Shown: one piece after another, positions 59,389-64,000 of the stretch
Position numbering within the stretch: position 1 is the first letter of the stretch
Layout: every line of letters starts with the position of its first letter
DNA from: Microglena sp. YARC
Taxonomy: Eukaryota > Chlorophyta > Chlorophyceae > Chlamydomonadales > Chlamydomonadaceae
NCBI GenBank assembly: GCA_022414725.1
Contig: CM039462.1
Coordinates: 33,347,828-33,411,827 of the forward strand
Reading direction: 5' to 3'
Length of the DNA: 64,000 nt
Program-made: the position numbers and the translations under genes
The notes under the pieces: generated by a model
The model's input: the letters and a program-made list of their open reading frames with translations, nothing else
Told to the model about the DNA's origin: nothing
The model's database searches: none

Positions 59389-60801
59389 AGACGCACACAG
59401 CCCCCCCCCCCACACACACCACCACCACCCCCAAAAATCAAAACGCACTGAAACACACACACACAAACACAAACTCACAATACATGCACACAGACACACA
59501 AGAGCACACTCACAAAGGAACACAACCTCCCCCCCCATGCTTGTCACTCCCTATACGCACTATCGAACCATCGGATGACCACAAGCACATGCACACGCAG
59601 ACAAATATACCCACACATACGCTTCGTGTACAAAAATATGCTCGCACACGCACACGCACACTCACACTCACACTCACACGACCCCCCCCCCACACACACA
59701 CACATACATACACACCCCATTCCCCCCCACCCCACCCCTCCCCACCCCACTCCCCCAAATATAAACACACAGACAAACACACTCACACAGCCCCCCACCC
59801 CCTCACCCCACCCCACCCCCACCTCACCCAACCCCACACACACAGACACACACAATGCATGCACACAAGACACACACAAGCTCACTCAAGAAGGCACAAA
59901 ACTCCCCCCATACTTGTCCCACCCCATACTCACTATCTGACCATCGGATAATCTTGAAGGCATGCTCTGCTAGCTCCTCAGGGACATCAGGCAGTACTTC
60001 ATCCCTCCCGAAGGTACGGTTGATGGTACGCAGGAGGTACAACAGAGCCTGGTACTCACTCCCAGGTCGAACATGGATCACTATGCAACCATCAATTGTG
60101 ATTTGTTCCAACAAAGGGAGCAAGTGCGCATTGGGGTCGGGCGTGATAGGTCTGATTGGCTTAGGAGGTGGTGGTGGTGGCCCAGGTGCCGGCTCAGGGT
60201 TTTTATCAGGGTCAATATTCACATAGGTCATCTCCTTCCGGCTAATCGGGTTAACGCCATACAAGCCCTGGGAGCTCTTGGCAGCTGAGTTTGCTGGGGG
60301 TGTCTTGGCCTTTAACCCTCCCAGCGTGAAAGATTTGTTCTTAGACTTGCCCGAGCTCTTCGCTGAGGGTGGGGGCGGGCTTTGTGTTGGGGTGGGGGCC
60401 TGAGCGGGCGGTGCATTGGAGTCTGCTGCTGTCTGCTGCTCTGAGGCTGTGCTGTCTGCTCGGGGAGTGCCAGGTACAGGCTGCAAGATAGGGGGCTCTT
60501 CTAGTACATCTGAGGATGCTACTGGTGTGTTCCCCCTGCTGGCCAACCGACTGGGGGTGCGAGGTGTTGGGCTAGGCCGGTCTGATAGGCGAGCTGTGCT
60601 AGCTGCGGAACCAGGGGCGGATGTAGGCGCAGAATGTGGCAGAATCTGCGAGCAAGCATAGTGAGAGTGGGGGTGTGGTACACATGCGAATAACAGTCCA
60701 GCGCTCTAGACCAAACACCGCAAGTGGGCGTGATAAGCACTTACATCTTCAATAATGCCGTCAAGCGCTGCGCTAGAAAAGGATTCAGCCCGTGAGGACA
60801 T
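24712..60801 (-). CDS. large unrecognised protein, 23 exons, 1,776 aa
   Basis: Exons (5' to 3'): 60801-60745, 60645-59934, 58963-58813, 57148-56934, 54848-54684, 53095-52986, 52575-52327, 47689-47348, 46426-46228, 44687-44466, 43042-42989, 41573-41370, 39884-39627, 38376-38237, 37032-36687, 36640-36530, 35562-35299, 33418-33288, 32242-31977, 29604-29385, 28124-27882, 26784-26593, 25191-24712. All are GT-AG and all phases agree. Total 5,331 nt. Starts [19 protein letters not shown]. Residues 20-200 are Ser/Pro/Ala-rich with a PPPPPP run. 200-670 looks folded ([40 protein letters not shown]). [10 protein letters not shown] near 425 is weakly IQ-like. 668-1,180 is Ser/Gly/Pro-rich and probably disordered. 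1,267-1,617 is charged and helical ([20 protein letters not shown]). No signal or membrane segment. A cytoskeletal or scaffold role is only a guess. The least certain boundaries are the 3' ends of exons 8 and 13 and the 46-nt intron at 36,641-36,686. Confidence 0.8.
25255..25765. repeat. AT-rich (TAA)n region in the last intron
   Basis: AAT/ATA trinucleotide runs with interspersed TATAATAATAAT-type sequence, directly upstream (coding sense) of the final exon's acceptor region. It is the only strongly AT-rich intron segment in the large gene. Confidence 0.85.
26255..26592 (-). repeat. donor-edge copies, last intron
   Basis: About two degenerate copies of the exon 21 3' part (on the plus strand GCTGAGCATGGCGGGGCTCT and TTGGCAGCAGCTC), each followed by a donor-like TTACCTCTACCTGTTGAG segment. 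They lie at about 26,265-26,350 and 26,400-26,520. Confidence 0.75.
26790..26975. repeat. G-rich array on the plus strand, acceptor side of intron before exon 21
   Basis: [24 protein letters not shown] units of about 26 bp. C-rich on the coding strand, ending about ten bases upstream of the exon 21 acceptor. Confidence 0.8.
27080..27881 (-). repeat. donor-edge array after exon 20
   Basis: Four to five copies of the exon 20 3' edge plus donor. On the plus strand TTACCTGCTTCAACTGCTCA, CACAAGCTGCACGTTCTCAG and TGTAGCCTGCAGCCTTAAC recur near 27,715, 27,548, 27,288 and 27,095. Exon-like parts degrade with distance from the real exon at 27,882. Confidence 0.85.
28190..29170 (-). repeat. acceptor-edge copies and ATGTTGTGTT array before exon 20
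   Basis: Three copies of the exon 20 5' edge (GCCACATGGCCAGCCTGG with GGGCGCCGGC or GGGCCCCGGC) end near 28,305, 28,580 and 29,170, upstream of the real exon at 28,124. Between them lies a dense TTATGTTGTG/TTGTGTTGTG array (28,630-29,045) and a TTGAGCTGAG array (28,388-28,460). Confidence 0.85.
29605..30435 (-). repeat. acceptor-edge array before exon 19 (five copies)
   Basis: Units of about 175 bp repeat the exon 19 5' edge (on the plus strand TTGCGCTCGTACTTGATCTC, CGACATGATCAACCTGGAGC) with its acceptor and about 100 bases of intron. Copies end near 29,785, 29,962, 30,125, 30,303 and 30,430, progressively more diverged away from the exon. Confidence 0.92.
30850..31378. repeat. 115-bp tandem array in intron 18
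   Basis: Units with CCAGTTTCTTTTTTGTGCCA, ATGGTGACAGGTGCTCTTGA and GCCTTGCCTACC. Five copies, the first interrupted by a CTACCACA-rich stretch (30,915-31,060). The last full copy holds a SINE-like insertion. Confidence 0.85.
31380..31482 (+). mobile_element. SINE-like element A, copy 1, with 11-bp target duplication
   Basis: 103 bp inserted in a 115-bp array unit. The flanks are direct repeats ATGCACAATCA (31,369-31,379 and 31,483-31,493), and neighbouring empty units show the target once. It starts CGGTGACTATAACTAGCTCC and ends in a TTTCAAT repeat tail. A second copy at about 42,470-42,569 has the same ends. Short length, simple tail and target duplication are SINE features. Pol III boxes are not convincing. 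Confidence 0.85.
31526..31910. other. intron 18 segment with partial repeat B and exon 18 fragment
   Basis: A truncated family B repeat (31,526-31,570) and a copy of an internal exon 18 segment (about 31,835-31,905, CAAGGGCCAGTGCATGACTC) without flanking splice sites. No gene. Confidence 0.5.
32255..32795 (-). repeat. acceptor-edge copies and G-rich runs before exon 18
   Basis: Two copies of the exon 18 5' edge (GGTGTAGTTGGCCTGC with a following GCACAGGG or GCCCAGGG) end near 32,400 and 32,608, separated by GGGTGTGGGTGTGGG-type runs. On the coding strand these are CCCACAC-rich. Confidence 0.85.
32797..33287 (-). repeat. three whole-exon copies after exon 17
   Basis: Units of about 165 bp copy nearly all of exon 17 (on the plus strand CTCATGAGCGAAGCCCTAAC, TGCCCTCCTCCTTCTCCAGC) plus its donor (CACCTGCTCAAAGTTTGCCC). 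Copies lie at about 32,800-32,950, 32,960-33,110 and 33,125-33,245. Indels or stops break each of them, so they are not alternative exons in their present form. Confidence 0.8.
33419..33570. repeat. G-rich tract, acceptor side before exon 17
   Basis: GGTGTGTGGGGTTGG repeats on the plus strand, C-rich on the coding strand, immediately upstream of the exon 17 acceptor at 33,419. Confidence 0.8.
33605..35298 (-). repeat. donor-edge array after exon 16 (nine copies)
   Basis: Units of 150-190 bp repeat the exon 16 3' end (on the plus strand TTGCACAACTTACATCCACT, GGGGGTGGTCGTGGC, GCGTTGGGATTGGTCGGCAC) followed by CCACCC/CACACA runs and CTTGGAGCAGGCCATGCAAT. Copies begin near 33,685, 33,865, 34,042, 34,218, 34,397, 34,583, 34,767, 34,925 and 35,092. 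The runs are G-rich on the coding strand, on the donor side. Confidence 0.93.
35563..35945 (-). repeat. acceptor-edge array before exon 16
   Basis: Six or so units with plus-strand TTTCGTAATCCACTGAAAC, the exon 16 5' edge plus acceptor, separated by G runs that are polypyrimidine-like on the coding strand. Confidence 0.85.
35960..36529 (-). repeat. donor-edge array after exon 15b
   Basis: Four units with plus-strand CCCACTTACATCCGCCGGGT, GGCCACTCGCCCTCTCCTTC, the exon 3' edge plus donor, spaced 120-170 bp and separated by C runs. G-rich on the coding strand. Confidence 0.88.
37060..37340 (-). repeat. acceptor-edge array before exon 15a
   Basis: Three to four units of 65-95 bp copy the exon 5' edge (plus-strand ATGTCATATCAAAGCCTGTG, TCCTGCGATT). 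Upstream lies a GT/G tract at 37,397-37,460. Confidence 0.85.
37690..37880. repeat. CATA/CTAT and TA microsatellites
   Basis: (ATAC)n, (CTAT)n and a long (TA)n run in the intron between exons 14 and 15. Confidence 0.9.
37910..38080 (-). repeat. donor-edge copy after exon 14
   Basis: One copy of most of exon 14 with its donor (plus-strand CACCGCACCCCACCATATCA, GGGACCTCACTCGAGCTGAC). It has lost six bases and has altered run lengths relative to the exon at 38,237-38,376. Confidence 0.85.
38465..38870. repeat. GTGGTGTTAGTGGG array
   Basis: Degenerate short repeats on the acceptor side of the intron before exon 14. CCCACTAACACC-rich on the coding strand. No coding support. Confidence 0.85.
38930..39626 (-). 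repeat. donor-edge array after exon 13 (four copies)
   Basis: Units of 120-190 bp repeat the exon 13 3' end (plus-strand CACTTTGGGTTGGGGAGAAG, TCACTTGCGCCAGTCACTGT, GAATCCATCGCCCGCC) plus about 50 bases of flanking sequence. Copies start near 38,945, 39,130, 39,318 and 39,470. The real one starts at 39,627. Confidence 0.92.
39885..40640 (-). repeat. acceptor-edge array before exon 13 (five copies)
   Basis: Units of 150-170 bp repeat the exon 13 5' part (plus-strand GGTTCAAAGGAAGGGGAGCC, TGCAGAGTGGCCTACGG) plus acceptor and a GTGGTGGTGG tract. Copies lie near 40,015-40,060, 40,165-40,215, 40,320-40,380 and 40,490-40,550, upstream of the real exon. Confidence 0.92.
40640..40775 (-). pseudogene. 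diverged exon 12 copy
   Basis: Open on the minus strand and homologous to the 3' half of exon 12 ([20 protein letters not shown] against [20 protein letters not shown]). No recognisable donor in the expected place. It is the best-preserved amino-acid reading among the duplicated edges, so occasional use as an exon cannot be excluded. Confidence 0.6.
41250..41330. repeat. (AT)n microsatellite
   Basis: Long AT dinucleotide run followed by TATGTATATG-type sequence, on the donor side of intron 12. Confidence 0.9.
41574..42295 (-). repeat. acceptor-edge array before exon 12 (four copies)
   Basis: Units repeat the exon 12 5' part (minus strand [20 protein letters not shown] in the best copy at about 41,975-42,105) with acceptor and a GGTGGTGGG tract. 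Other copies lie at about 41,760-41,905, 41,650-41,710 (short) and 42,160-42,210 (short). Two copies remain open for more than 40 codons. Confidence 0.9.
42470..42569 (+). mobile_element. SINE-like element A, copy 2
   Basis: GGTGACTACTGCTAGTTCCG to a TTTCAATTTCAAT tail, homologous throughout to the element at 31,380-31,482. Preceded by a piece of family B-like sequence (GGTTGGGCAAGTC). Target duplication not resolved. Confidence 0.75.
42865..42988. repeat. CTAC/CATA tetranucleotide runs
   Basis: Two to three blocks of CCTACCTACC + ACATACATAC + TGAAGATA next to the exon 11 donor. GTAGGTAGG on the coding strand. Confidence 0.85.
43320..43500. repeat. CATA/CGTA microsatellite
   Basis: Long run of CATA with CGTA variants in the intron between exons 10 and 11. 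Frames through it are artefacts. A truncated family B repeat abuts it at 43,262-43,322. Confidence 0.95.
43690..44465 (-). repeat. donor-edge array after exon 10 (five copies)
   Basis: Plus-strand CACATACCATGGTGGG or CATACCATGGTGGTTAGGCC followed or preceded by CCCCACCCC runs, with longer exon-like pieces (GTGGGGAGAGATTGCACGGG, GCAGAGGTGAACCA) at about 44,000-44,045 and 44,260-44,365. C runs here are G runs on the coding strand. Confidence 0.88.
44690..45420 (-). repeat. acceptor-edge array before exon 10 (four copies)
   Basis: Units of about 190 bp with plus-strand GGGAGCCTAGCTTGCTGGGG, GATGCTGCTGTTGCTGTGAG and a GCATGCATGCATGTATG block. Copies lie at about 44,760-44,905, 44,945-45,085 and 45,115-45,240, with a part at 45,355-45,415. 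Confidence 0.9.
45500..46001. mobile_element. hAT-like non-autonomous DNA transposon, 502 bp
   Basis: Perfect 11-bp terminal inverted repeats CAGGGTACTAC / GTAGTACCCTG and an 8-bp target duplication GTGTTACA (45,492-45,499 and 46,002-46,009). An 8-bp duplication with CAGGG ends is the hAT hallmark. The interior has repeated GTCAAATTGGTCAGCGCTGT and GCGC-rich inverted motifs and no transposase. It sits in intron 9 of the large gene, inside a tandem unit, so it postdates that array. Confidence 0.9.
46030..46227 (-). repeat. donor-edge copy after exon 9
   Basis: One good copy of the exon 9 3' edge and donor (plus-strand CACTGACCTGCTGGGGAGTA, GAGTGCTTGTGCGGGGGATG) at about 46,049-46,140, in a unit that also has CAGAAACAGCAGTGCTACAG. 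Confidence 0.85.
46427..46750 (-). repeat. acceptor-edge copy and G-rich tract before exon 9
   Basis: GGGTGGGGGTGGGG tract (46,440-46,615) and one degraded exon 9 5' copy (plus-strand GGCAAAGGGGCTGCTAGAGC, GAACGAGGACCAAGTGG) at about 46,655-46,750. Confidence 0.85.
46800..47347 (-). repeat. CCCACC array and exon 8 3' copy
   Basis: ACCCACCCACC/TACTAACC short repeats (46,800-47,160) followed by a degraded copy of the exon 8 3' half (47,160-47,310, plus-strand GTGCCAGGTCGAGACAGTGC, TCATTTATTGCCGCCCAG) with stops. G-rich on the coding strand, donor side of intron 8. Confidence 0.88.
47690..49205. repeat. 1.5-kb GTGGTGAGTGGG array
   Basis: Short degenerate repeats of GTGGTGAGTGGGTG on the plus strand, read as CCACTCACCACC on the coding strand, adjoining the exon 8 acceptor. 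Very long minus-strand frames (His/Thr/Pro/Ser only) cross it and are artefacts of composition. Confidence 0.95.
49285..49720. repeat. four tandem units of about 117 bp
   Basis: Units with GGGAAGCTGCCTAGAAGCTG, CTGCTGGTAGCC and CCTATCCAAGACTAAGAAAT. They are more GC-balanced than their surroundings and open on the minus strand over three units, but start, stop and splice context are missing. Confidence 0.85.
49748..49868. repeat. SINE-like repeat family B, copy 2 (reverse orientation)
   Basis: Reverse complement of the repeat at 23,789-23,930. Ends GGACTGTAACA on the plus strand, starting near AGGGCCCCCGTTGG. Confidence 0.65.
49880..51555 (-). repeat. decayed donor-edge array of intron 7
   Basis: CCACCTACCCACCCAACC-type repeats (to about 50,110), then some dozen units of 95-115 bp with CACTCATGCCCCACCTGCCA, CACGGTCCCATGAGTGAGCA and CTGTAACA. 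The core corresponds to the exon 7 3' edge (CACGGTCCCATGGGTGAGCA) and the donor. They are older, more diverged relatives of the array that follows. Confidence 0.88.
51560..52326 (-). repeat. donor-edge array after exon 7 (eight near-identical copies)
   Basis: 97-bp units carrying the last 50 or so bases of exon 7 (plus-strand CTTCCACACGGTCCCATGGG, TGAGCAGCTCCACGGCGTGC), its donor (CCCTAC on the plus strand) and 45 bases of intron with CCACCCACCTGCCCACCC. Near-identity shows recent expansion. The unit is not a multiple of three in coding terms (97 bp), yet the minus strand stays open because the coding part and intron part are both stop-free for several units. Confidence 0.93.
52600..52985 (-). 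repeat. TGG-rich tract and exon 6 3' copy
   Basis: GGTGGGGTGGTAGTGG repeats and, at about 52,798-52,880, a copy of the exon 6 3' half with donor (plus-strand CTCACCTCAACACTAGCAAC, AGAGCCAGCTCCCCCCCAAG). Confidence 0.9.
53096..53335 (-). repeat. exon 6 acceptor-edge copy
   Basis: TGGTGGTGG tract and a copy of the exon 6 5' half (plus-strand CATGGCACTGCTCTAATATC, TTCATCTGCTGTTTGAAGAG) at about 53,262-53,322, with its own CAG acceptor. Confidence 0.88.
53365..54683 (-). repeat. donor-edge array after exon 5 (five copies)
   Basis: Units of 180-230 bp copy the exon 5 3' end (plus-strand ACTTACATCTACGCCAAGCT, CGCTTGATCACCCGCACTGC, CTGCCCCTTGAAGTC) followed by CACACCCACACCC runs. Copies start near 53,355, 53,845, 54,068, 54,288 and 54,470. 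In 53,460-53,830 four smaller units repeat AAGGCCTCCCACCCCTCCAC. Confidence 0.92.
54855..55640 (-). repeat. G-rich acceptor-side array before exon 5
   Basis: About ten units of 50-110 bp with GTTGGTCTGGAGGGGGG and ATCAAGGTCAAGAAG on the plus strand. On the coding strand they read CCCCCCTCCAG|ACCAAC, a degraded version of the real CCCCTGCAG acceptor edge of exon 5. They form a very long polypyrimidine-like tract. Confidence 0.85.
55904..56179. mobile_element. 276-bp TRIM/SMART-like LTR element
   Basis: Two 61-bp direct repeats (55,904-55,964 and 56,119-56,179) with only three differences that I can see, each starting TG and ending CA. A purine tract AGGGGGGTGAAG lies immediately before the second. 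The flanks ACACG/ACACC look like a 5-bp target duplication, and the empty target (CCCACACCTTT) is visible in neighbouring units. The 154-bp interior has no ORF and contains GAGTTCGATCCCCGC, a good pol III B-box or tRNA T-loop match. The first TGG lies six bases inside the left repeat. Confidence 0.82.
56604..56797. mobile_element. small hAT-like element, 194 bp
   Basis: Ends CAGGGTAATTCAAA and (reverse complement of right end) CAATGTACTTCAAA. Flanked by CCTCCCAC and TCTCCCAA, an 8-bp duplication with two changes. The interior is GCGC-rich like the 502-bp element at 45,500. Inserted in an exon 4 donor-edge unit. Confidence 0.7.
57150..57960 (-). repeat. 50-bp acceptor-edge array before exon 4 (about 15 copies)
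   Basis: Units GTGTTTGCATGGGTTAGTTA + GGCTGTAGTTAGGGTTTAGA + TAGGCTGCCT. On the coding strand each reads CCATGCAAACACAG|GCAGCC, matching the real acceptor edge CCATGCACACACAG|GAAGCC. Confidence 0.92.
58145..58812 (-). repeat. AACCC/CCCAA array with exon 3 donor-edge copies
   Basis: AACCCAACCCACCC repeats (58,145-58,735) bracketed by two copies of the exon 3 3' edge (plus-strand CCTGCGTTGTATTTCTGTGC at 58,751-58,770, a variant at 58,206-58,226). G-rich on the coding strand. Confidence 0.9.
58964..59290 (-). repeat. acceptor side of intron 2 with exon 3 edge copy
   Basis: A degraded exon 3 5' copy (plus-strand AGCTGGCTGGTTCGGGCATC at about 59,094-59,135) and GAGAGGGGAG tracts, CT-rich on the coding strand. 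Two copies of CATGTGTCAGAAGTCA mark the unit ends. Confidence 0.85.
59330..59933 (-). repeat. donor side of intron 2 with exon 2 edge copy
   Basis: CACACA/CCCCACC runs and one degraded exon 2 3' copy with donor-like end (plus-strand CACTATCGAACCATCGGATG at about 59,560-59,580). G-rich on the coding strand. Confidence 0.88.
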
Positions 60802-61327
60802 GATGAATTCGGACTATGCTACAAATTCGAGGGTAACCAGAACATCGTGGATGGATTTGTATTTCGCTCGCATGCAAGAGCGAGGCCGGGTCTCTGTTGA
60901 GGAGTTGCGATGTTACGTGAAGCGGAAAAGGAAAAGGAAAAGGGTACATGCAGGAAAGTTTTGGCGTGGCCCGTCAGAATTTCGGACGCCAGCTAGAGAG
61001 AACATTGACTTCGACTTCATCAGATGATAGGTTCACCTCGCACCCGACAGATGGCCATACGTCCGATTTAGTAGCGCTTGTGTTAAAGTGCCACGCACCG
61101 CCAGAGCTCGCGAGAGACTGGAGGAGAGGCCATCTTTTGAAAAACTTGTGCCACGCTGTCGTTTTTCTCTCTTTTCTTTCTTCCGTCCTGACCCTGTCCG
61201 TTTGTAGTGAGACAAAAAACACCAACCTTTGTACTCGGAATACTTCTCTCCTCACATTACCTTATGCAACGCTCTATCAACAGCGTTGTACATTTGAAGT
61301 CCTAGAGGGCGCTAGGATAAGGTGACT

Positions 61328-61358
<31 letters not shown>

Positions 61359-61519
61359 TTGTAAGGCTGTGATTTGCATGGAAGTGCGACTGACATCAGC
61401 ATACAATCTGATGAGACCCCATTGGTAGCTGACCTTTCTCCTGTTTATGCATGCCCTCCCACTCCCCCCACACCCACTCACACACACACATACACACCCA
61501 CTACCTGACCCCCCCCCCC

Positions 61520-61553
<34 letters not shown>

Positions 61554-61859
61554 CCACAAACACACATACACATACCCTCCCTGTCCCCACCCCCACCCCC
61601 CCCACCCCCCCCACCTCCACACACACACATACACATACCCGACCTGACCCCCCCCACCCCCCACCACCCCACCTCCACACACACACATACCATACCCCGC
61701 CCCCCCCCCCACCACACACACACCACCACCACCACACACCACACCCTCCACACACACACATAACACATACCCTACCCGAACCCCCCATCCACCCACACAC
61801 CCACCCACACCCTCCACACAAACACATACACATACCTTACCTGACCCACACACACACAT

Positions 61860-61893
<34 letters not shown>

Positions 61894-62040
61894 AGCTCCC
61901 CTATTGCCGACGAGACCCTAGTCTGATGAGACCCCGTGCCCCACCATGACATCGTGTTAGGTTGACCTGGGCCTCATCAGATTTGCCTGGAAGCGCAACC
62001 GACATCAGCAAGCAGATAGTATTGTGGTGAACAGCCACTG
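60802..62040. other. intergenic region between the large gene and the next gene
   Basis: Probable divergent promoter region. No supported ORF. It contains a (CAG)n run (61,335-61,357), a CA/CCCC tract (61,455-61,895), and flanking copies of TCTGATGAGACCCC (61,406 and 61,921) that suggest local duplication. Confidence 0.5.
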
Positions 62041-62660
62041 AAGGGTGGGTCAGAGCCTATCTGGGCCTGGTGAAGAGCCACTGAGGCTGGGTCAGAGCCT
62101 ATCTAGGCCTGGGGCAGATCCTATCTAGGCCTGGTGAAGAGCCTATCTAGGCCTGGTGAAGAGCTACTGAGGCTGGGTCAGAGCCTATCTAGGCCTGGGG
62201 CAGATCCTATATAGGCCTGGTGAAGAGCCTATCTAGGCCTGGTGAAGAGCTACTGAGGCTGGGTCAGAGCCTATCTAGGCCTGGGGCAGATCCTATCCAG
62301 GCCTGGTGAAGAGCCGTTCTAGGCCTGGTGAAGAGCTACTGAGGCTGGGTCAGAGCCTATCTAGGCCTGTTGAAGAGCTACTGCAGGCTGGGTCAGATCC
62401 TATCTAGGCCTGGTGAAGAGCCTATCTAGGCCTGGTGAAGAGCCACTGAGGCTGGTGAAGAGCCTATCTAGGCCTGGTAAGGACCCTATCTAGGCCTGGT
62501 GAAGAGCCACTGAGGCTTGTGAAGAGCCTATCTAGGCCTGGTAAGGACCCTATCTAGGCCTGGTGAAGAGCCACTGAGGCTTGTGAAGAGCCTATCTAGG
62601 CCTGGTGAGGACCCTATCTAGGCCTGGTGAAGAGCCACTGAGGCTGCGGCAGAGCCTATC
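62041..62660. repeat. GGCCTGGTGAAGAGCC minisatellite
   Basis: Higher-order mixture of 20-30 bp units CCTATCTAGGCCTGGTGAAG and AGCTACTGAGGCTGGGTCAG, about 20 in total. The last unit adjoins the coding exon at 62,671, so this could be an acceptor-side array if that exon is internal. Confidence 0.9.
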
Positions 62661-62670
62661 TAGTGCAAGC

Positions 62671-62754
62671 ATGCAAGAGGCGACGTTTGGACAATTGAAA
62701 TGCGTCGTCTACACTTTGCTCTTTGCTTACGTCTCTTTCTGCTTGCTGCTTACG
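62671..62754 (+). CDS. exon of a third gene, possible membrane protein (partial)
   Basis: 28 codons from an ATG at 62,671 to donor ACG|GTGAGT. Residues 11-28 (CVVYTLLFAYVSFCLLLT) are strongly hydrophobic and could be a signal anchor or membrane segment. The frame is also open upstream to 62,605, and CTATCTAG just before could be an acceptor, so first or internal exon is unsettled. Support comes mainly from the five downstream copies of its donor edge, the pattern seen at real exons in this window. The gene continues past 64,000. Confidence 0.5.
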
Positions 62755-63415
62755 GTGAGTCTCAAGTGCAGCATGTGCCTCAGATCCTTGTGGATGGGTG
62801 TGCTTGAGCGGGTTTGGGGGGGTTATGTGGGTGTGGGTGGGGGTATGTGGTGGGGGGGTAGGTATGTGGGTGAGGGATGCTTACGGTGAGTCTCAATTGC
62901 AGCATGTACATCAGATCCTTATGAGTGGGTGTGTTGAGCGGGGTGGGTGGGTGGGGGTATGTGGGTGGGTGGCTGGGTAGGTAGGTATGTGGGTGGGGGA
63001 TGCTCACAGTGAGTCTCAAGTGCGGCATGTGCCTCAGATCCTTGTGAATGGGTGTGTGTTGAGCGGGTTTGGGGGGGTTATGTGTGTGTGTGTGTTGTGT
63101 GTGTGTGGGGGGGGGGGGGGGGGGGTATGTGGGTAGGTATTGTGGGTGGGGATGCTCACGGTGAGTCTCAAGTGCGGCATGTGCCTCAGATCCTTGTGAA
63201 TGGGTGTGTTGAGCGGGTTTGGGGGGGGTATGTGTGTGTGTGTGGGGGGGGGGGGGGGGGGGGGGGGGGGTATGTGGGGGGGGGATGCTCACGGTGAAGT
63301 CTCAAGTGCGGCATGTGCCTCAGATCCTTATGGATGGGTGTGTTGGGGGGGAGATGGATGGGTGGGTATCTGGGTGGATGTGCTCACGGTGAGTCTCAAG
63401 TGAGGCATGTGCCTA
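62755..63415 (+). repeat. donor-edge array after the 62,671 exon (five copies)
   Basis: GCTCACGGTGAGTCTCAAGT, GCGGCATGTGCCTCAGATCC recur near 62,879, 63,001, 63,154, 63,286 and 63,380, each followed by GGGTGTGTTGAGCGGG and G runs. Confidence 0.9.
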
Positions 63416-63736
63416 AGATCCTCATGGATGGGTGTGTTGAGTGGAGGGGGGAGATGGATGGGTGTTGTTGTGGGTGGGAGGGTGGAGAGAAGGAGGGGGG
63501 GTAAGGGGGGGAGATAGATGGGTGTGTTGTGTGGGGGGATGGGGAATGGATGGGTTGTGTTGTGGGGGGGGGGGGGGGCGGGGGGAATGGATGGGCGTGT
63601 TGTGTGGGTGGGGGGTAGGGGGGGGGGGGGGGGGGGGATGGGGAATGGATGGGTGTGTTGTGGGTGGGGGGGGGGATGGAGAATGGATGGGTGATTTGTG
63701 ATGTATGGGGGGGGGGGGGGGGCGGGGGGGATGGGT

Positions 63737-63782
<46 letters not shown>

Positions 63783-64000
63783 CTGCCTTGACCCACCATA
63801 CACCCATCACGTGCGACCCTGCCCCGTACCCACCCCACACCTTACCCATCTCACCCCACCCCACATCCCACCCCACACACCCCACCCCACTACCCCCACA
63901 CCCCACCACACACCCCACCCATCTCACCCCACACCCATCCCACCGCACACACCACACCACACCACACCCATCCCACACCACACCCATCCCATCCCACCCC
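63416..64000. repeat. G-rich tract switching to C-rich tract
   Basis: GGATGGGTGTGTTGTGGG-type units with long G runs up to about 63,781, then CCCACCCCACACC units to the window end. For a plus-strand intron this is the G-rich donor half followed by a C-rich acceptor half. Confidence 0.85.

Noticed and set aside
60755..61027. 90-codon plus-strand frame with a KRKRKRKR run
   Set aside because: Its first part is antisense to exon 1 of the large gene, and nothing else supports it.

Overview
This is a eukaryotic nuclear window made of two different kinds of DNA. Spliceosomal GT-AG introns, a canonical NatB catalytic subunit gene (NAA20) and a 23-exon gene with fully consistent intron phases show a eukaryotic host chromosome. 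A viral-type replication module in the first 16.5 kb points to a protist, most likely an alga, that hosts large DNA viruses or their smaller relatives. I cannot name the species. Long homopolymers and simple repeats mean small indels in the assembly are likely in places.

Region 1 (1-16,520) is a virus-like insertion with compact, intronless, mostly minus-strand genes. It carries an SF3 (D5-type) helicase, a second decayed helicase joined by broken frames to a Prim-Pol/PriCT-2 primase, a REX4/ISG20-like DEDDh exonuclease, a C2H2/coiled-coil protein of the type common in giant viruses, and several unrecognised small genes. No capsid, packaging ATPase, protease, integrase or polymerase B gene is visible, so it is a fragment or runs off the left edge. 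Between the genes lie a recurring hairpin module, six 289-bp repeats, twenty-four 100-bp repeats that each carry a dyad, a 102-bp array and, at the right-hand end, a perfect 344-bp palindrome.

Region 2 (16,520-24,700) is host DNA: a 172-bp array, then NAA20 on the plus strand in three exons (18,121-22,611), then a convergent intergenic stretch with a 60-bp array and dispersed repeats.

Region 3 (24,712-60,801) is one 36-kb minus-strand gene. I reconstruct 23 exons whose phases all agree, giving a predicted protein of 1,776 residues with a Ser/Pro-rich N-terminus and middle and a charged, probably helical C-terminal part. I do not recognise the family. About 85% of the gene is intron. Its introns, those of NAA20 and that of a third gene at the right edge share an unusual architecture. 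They are tandem arrays of units that copy an exon edge together with its splice site. On the coding strand the simple sequence is often G-rich on the donor side and C-rich on the acceptor side. Inserted in these introns are a 276-bp LTR element with TG...CA repeats, two hAT-like elements with 8-bp target duplications, and a 103-bp SINE-like element with an 11-bp target duplication.

Region 4 (60,802-64,000) is an intergenic stretch followed by a plus-strand coding exon of a third gene (62,671-62,754). Its donor edge is repeated downstream, and the gene continues beyond the window.
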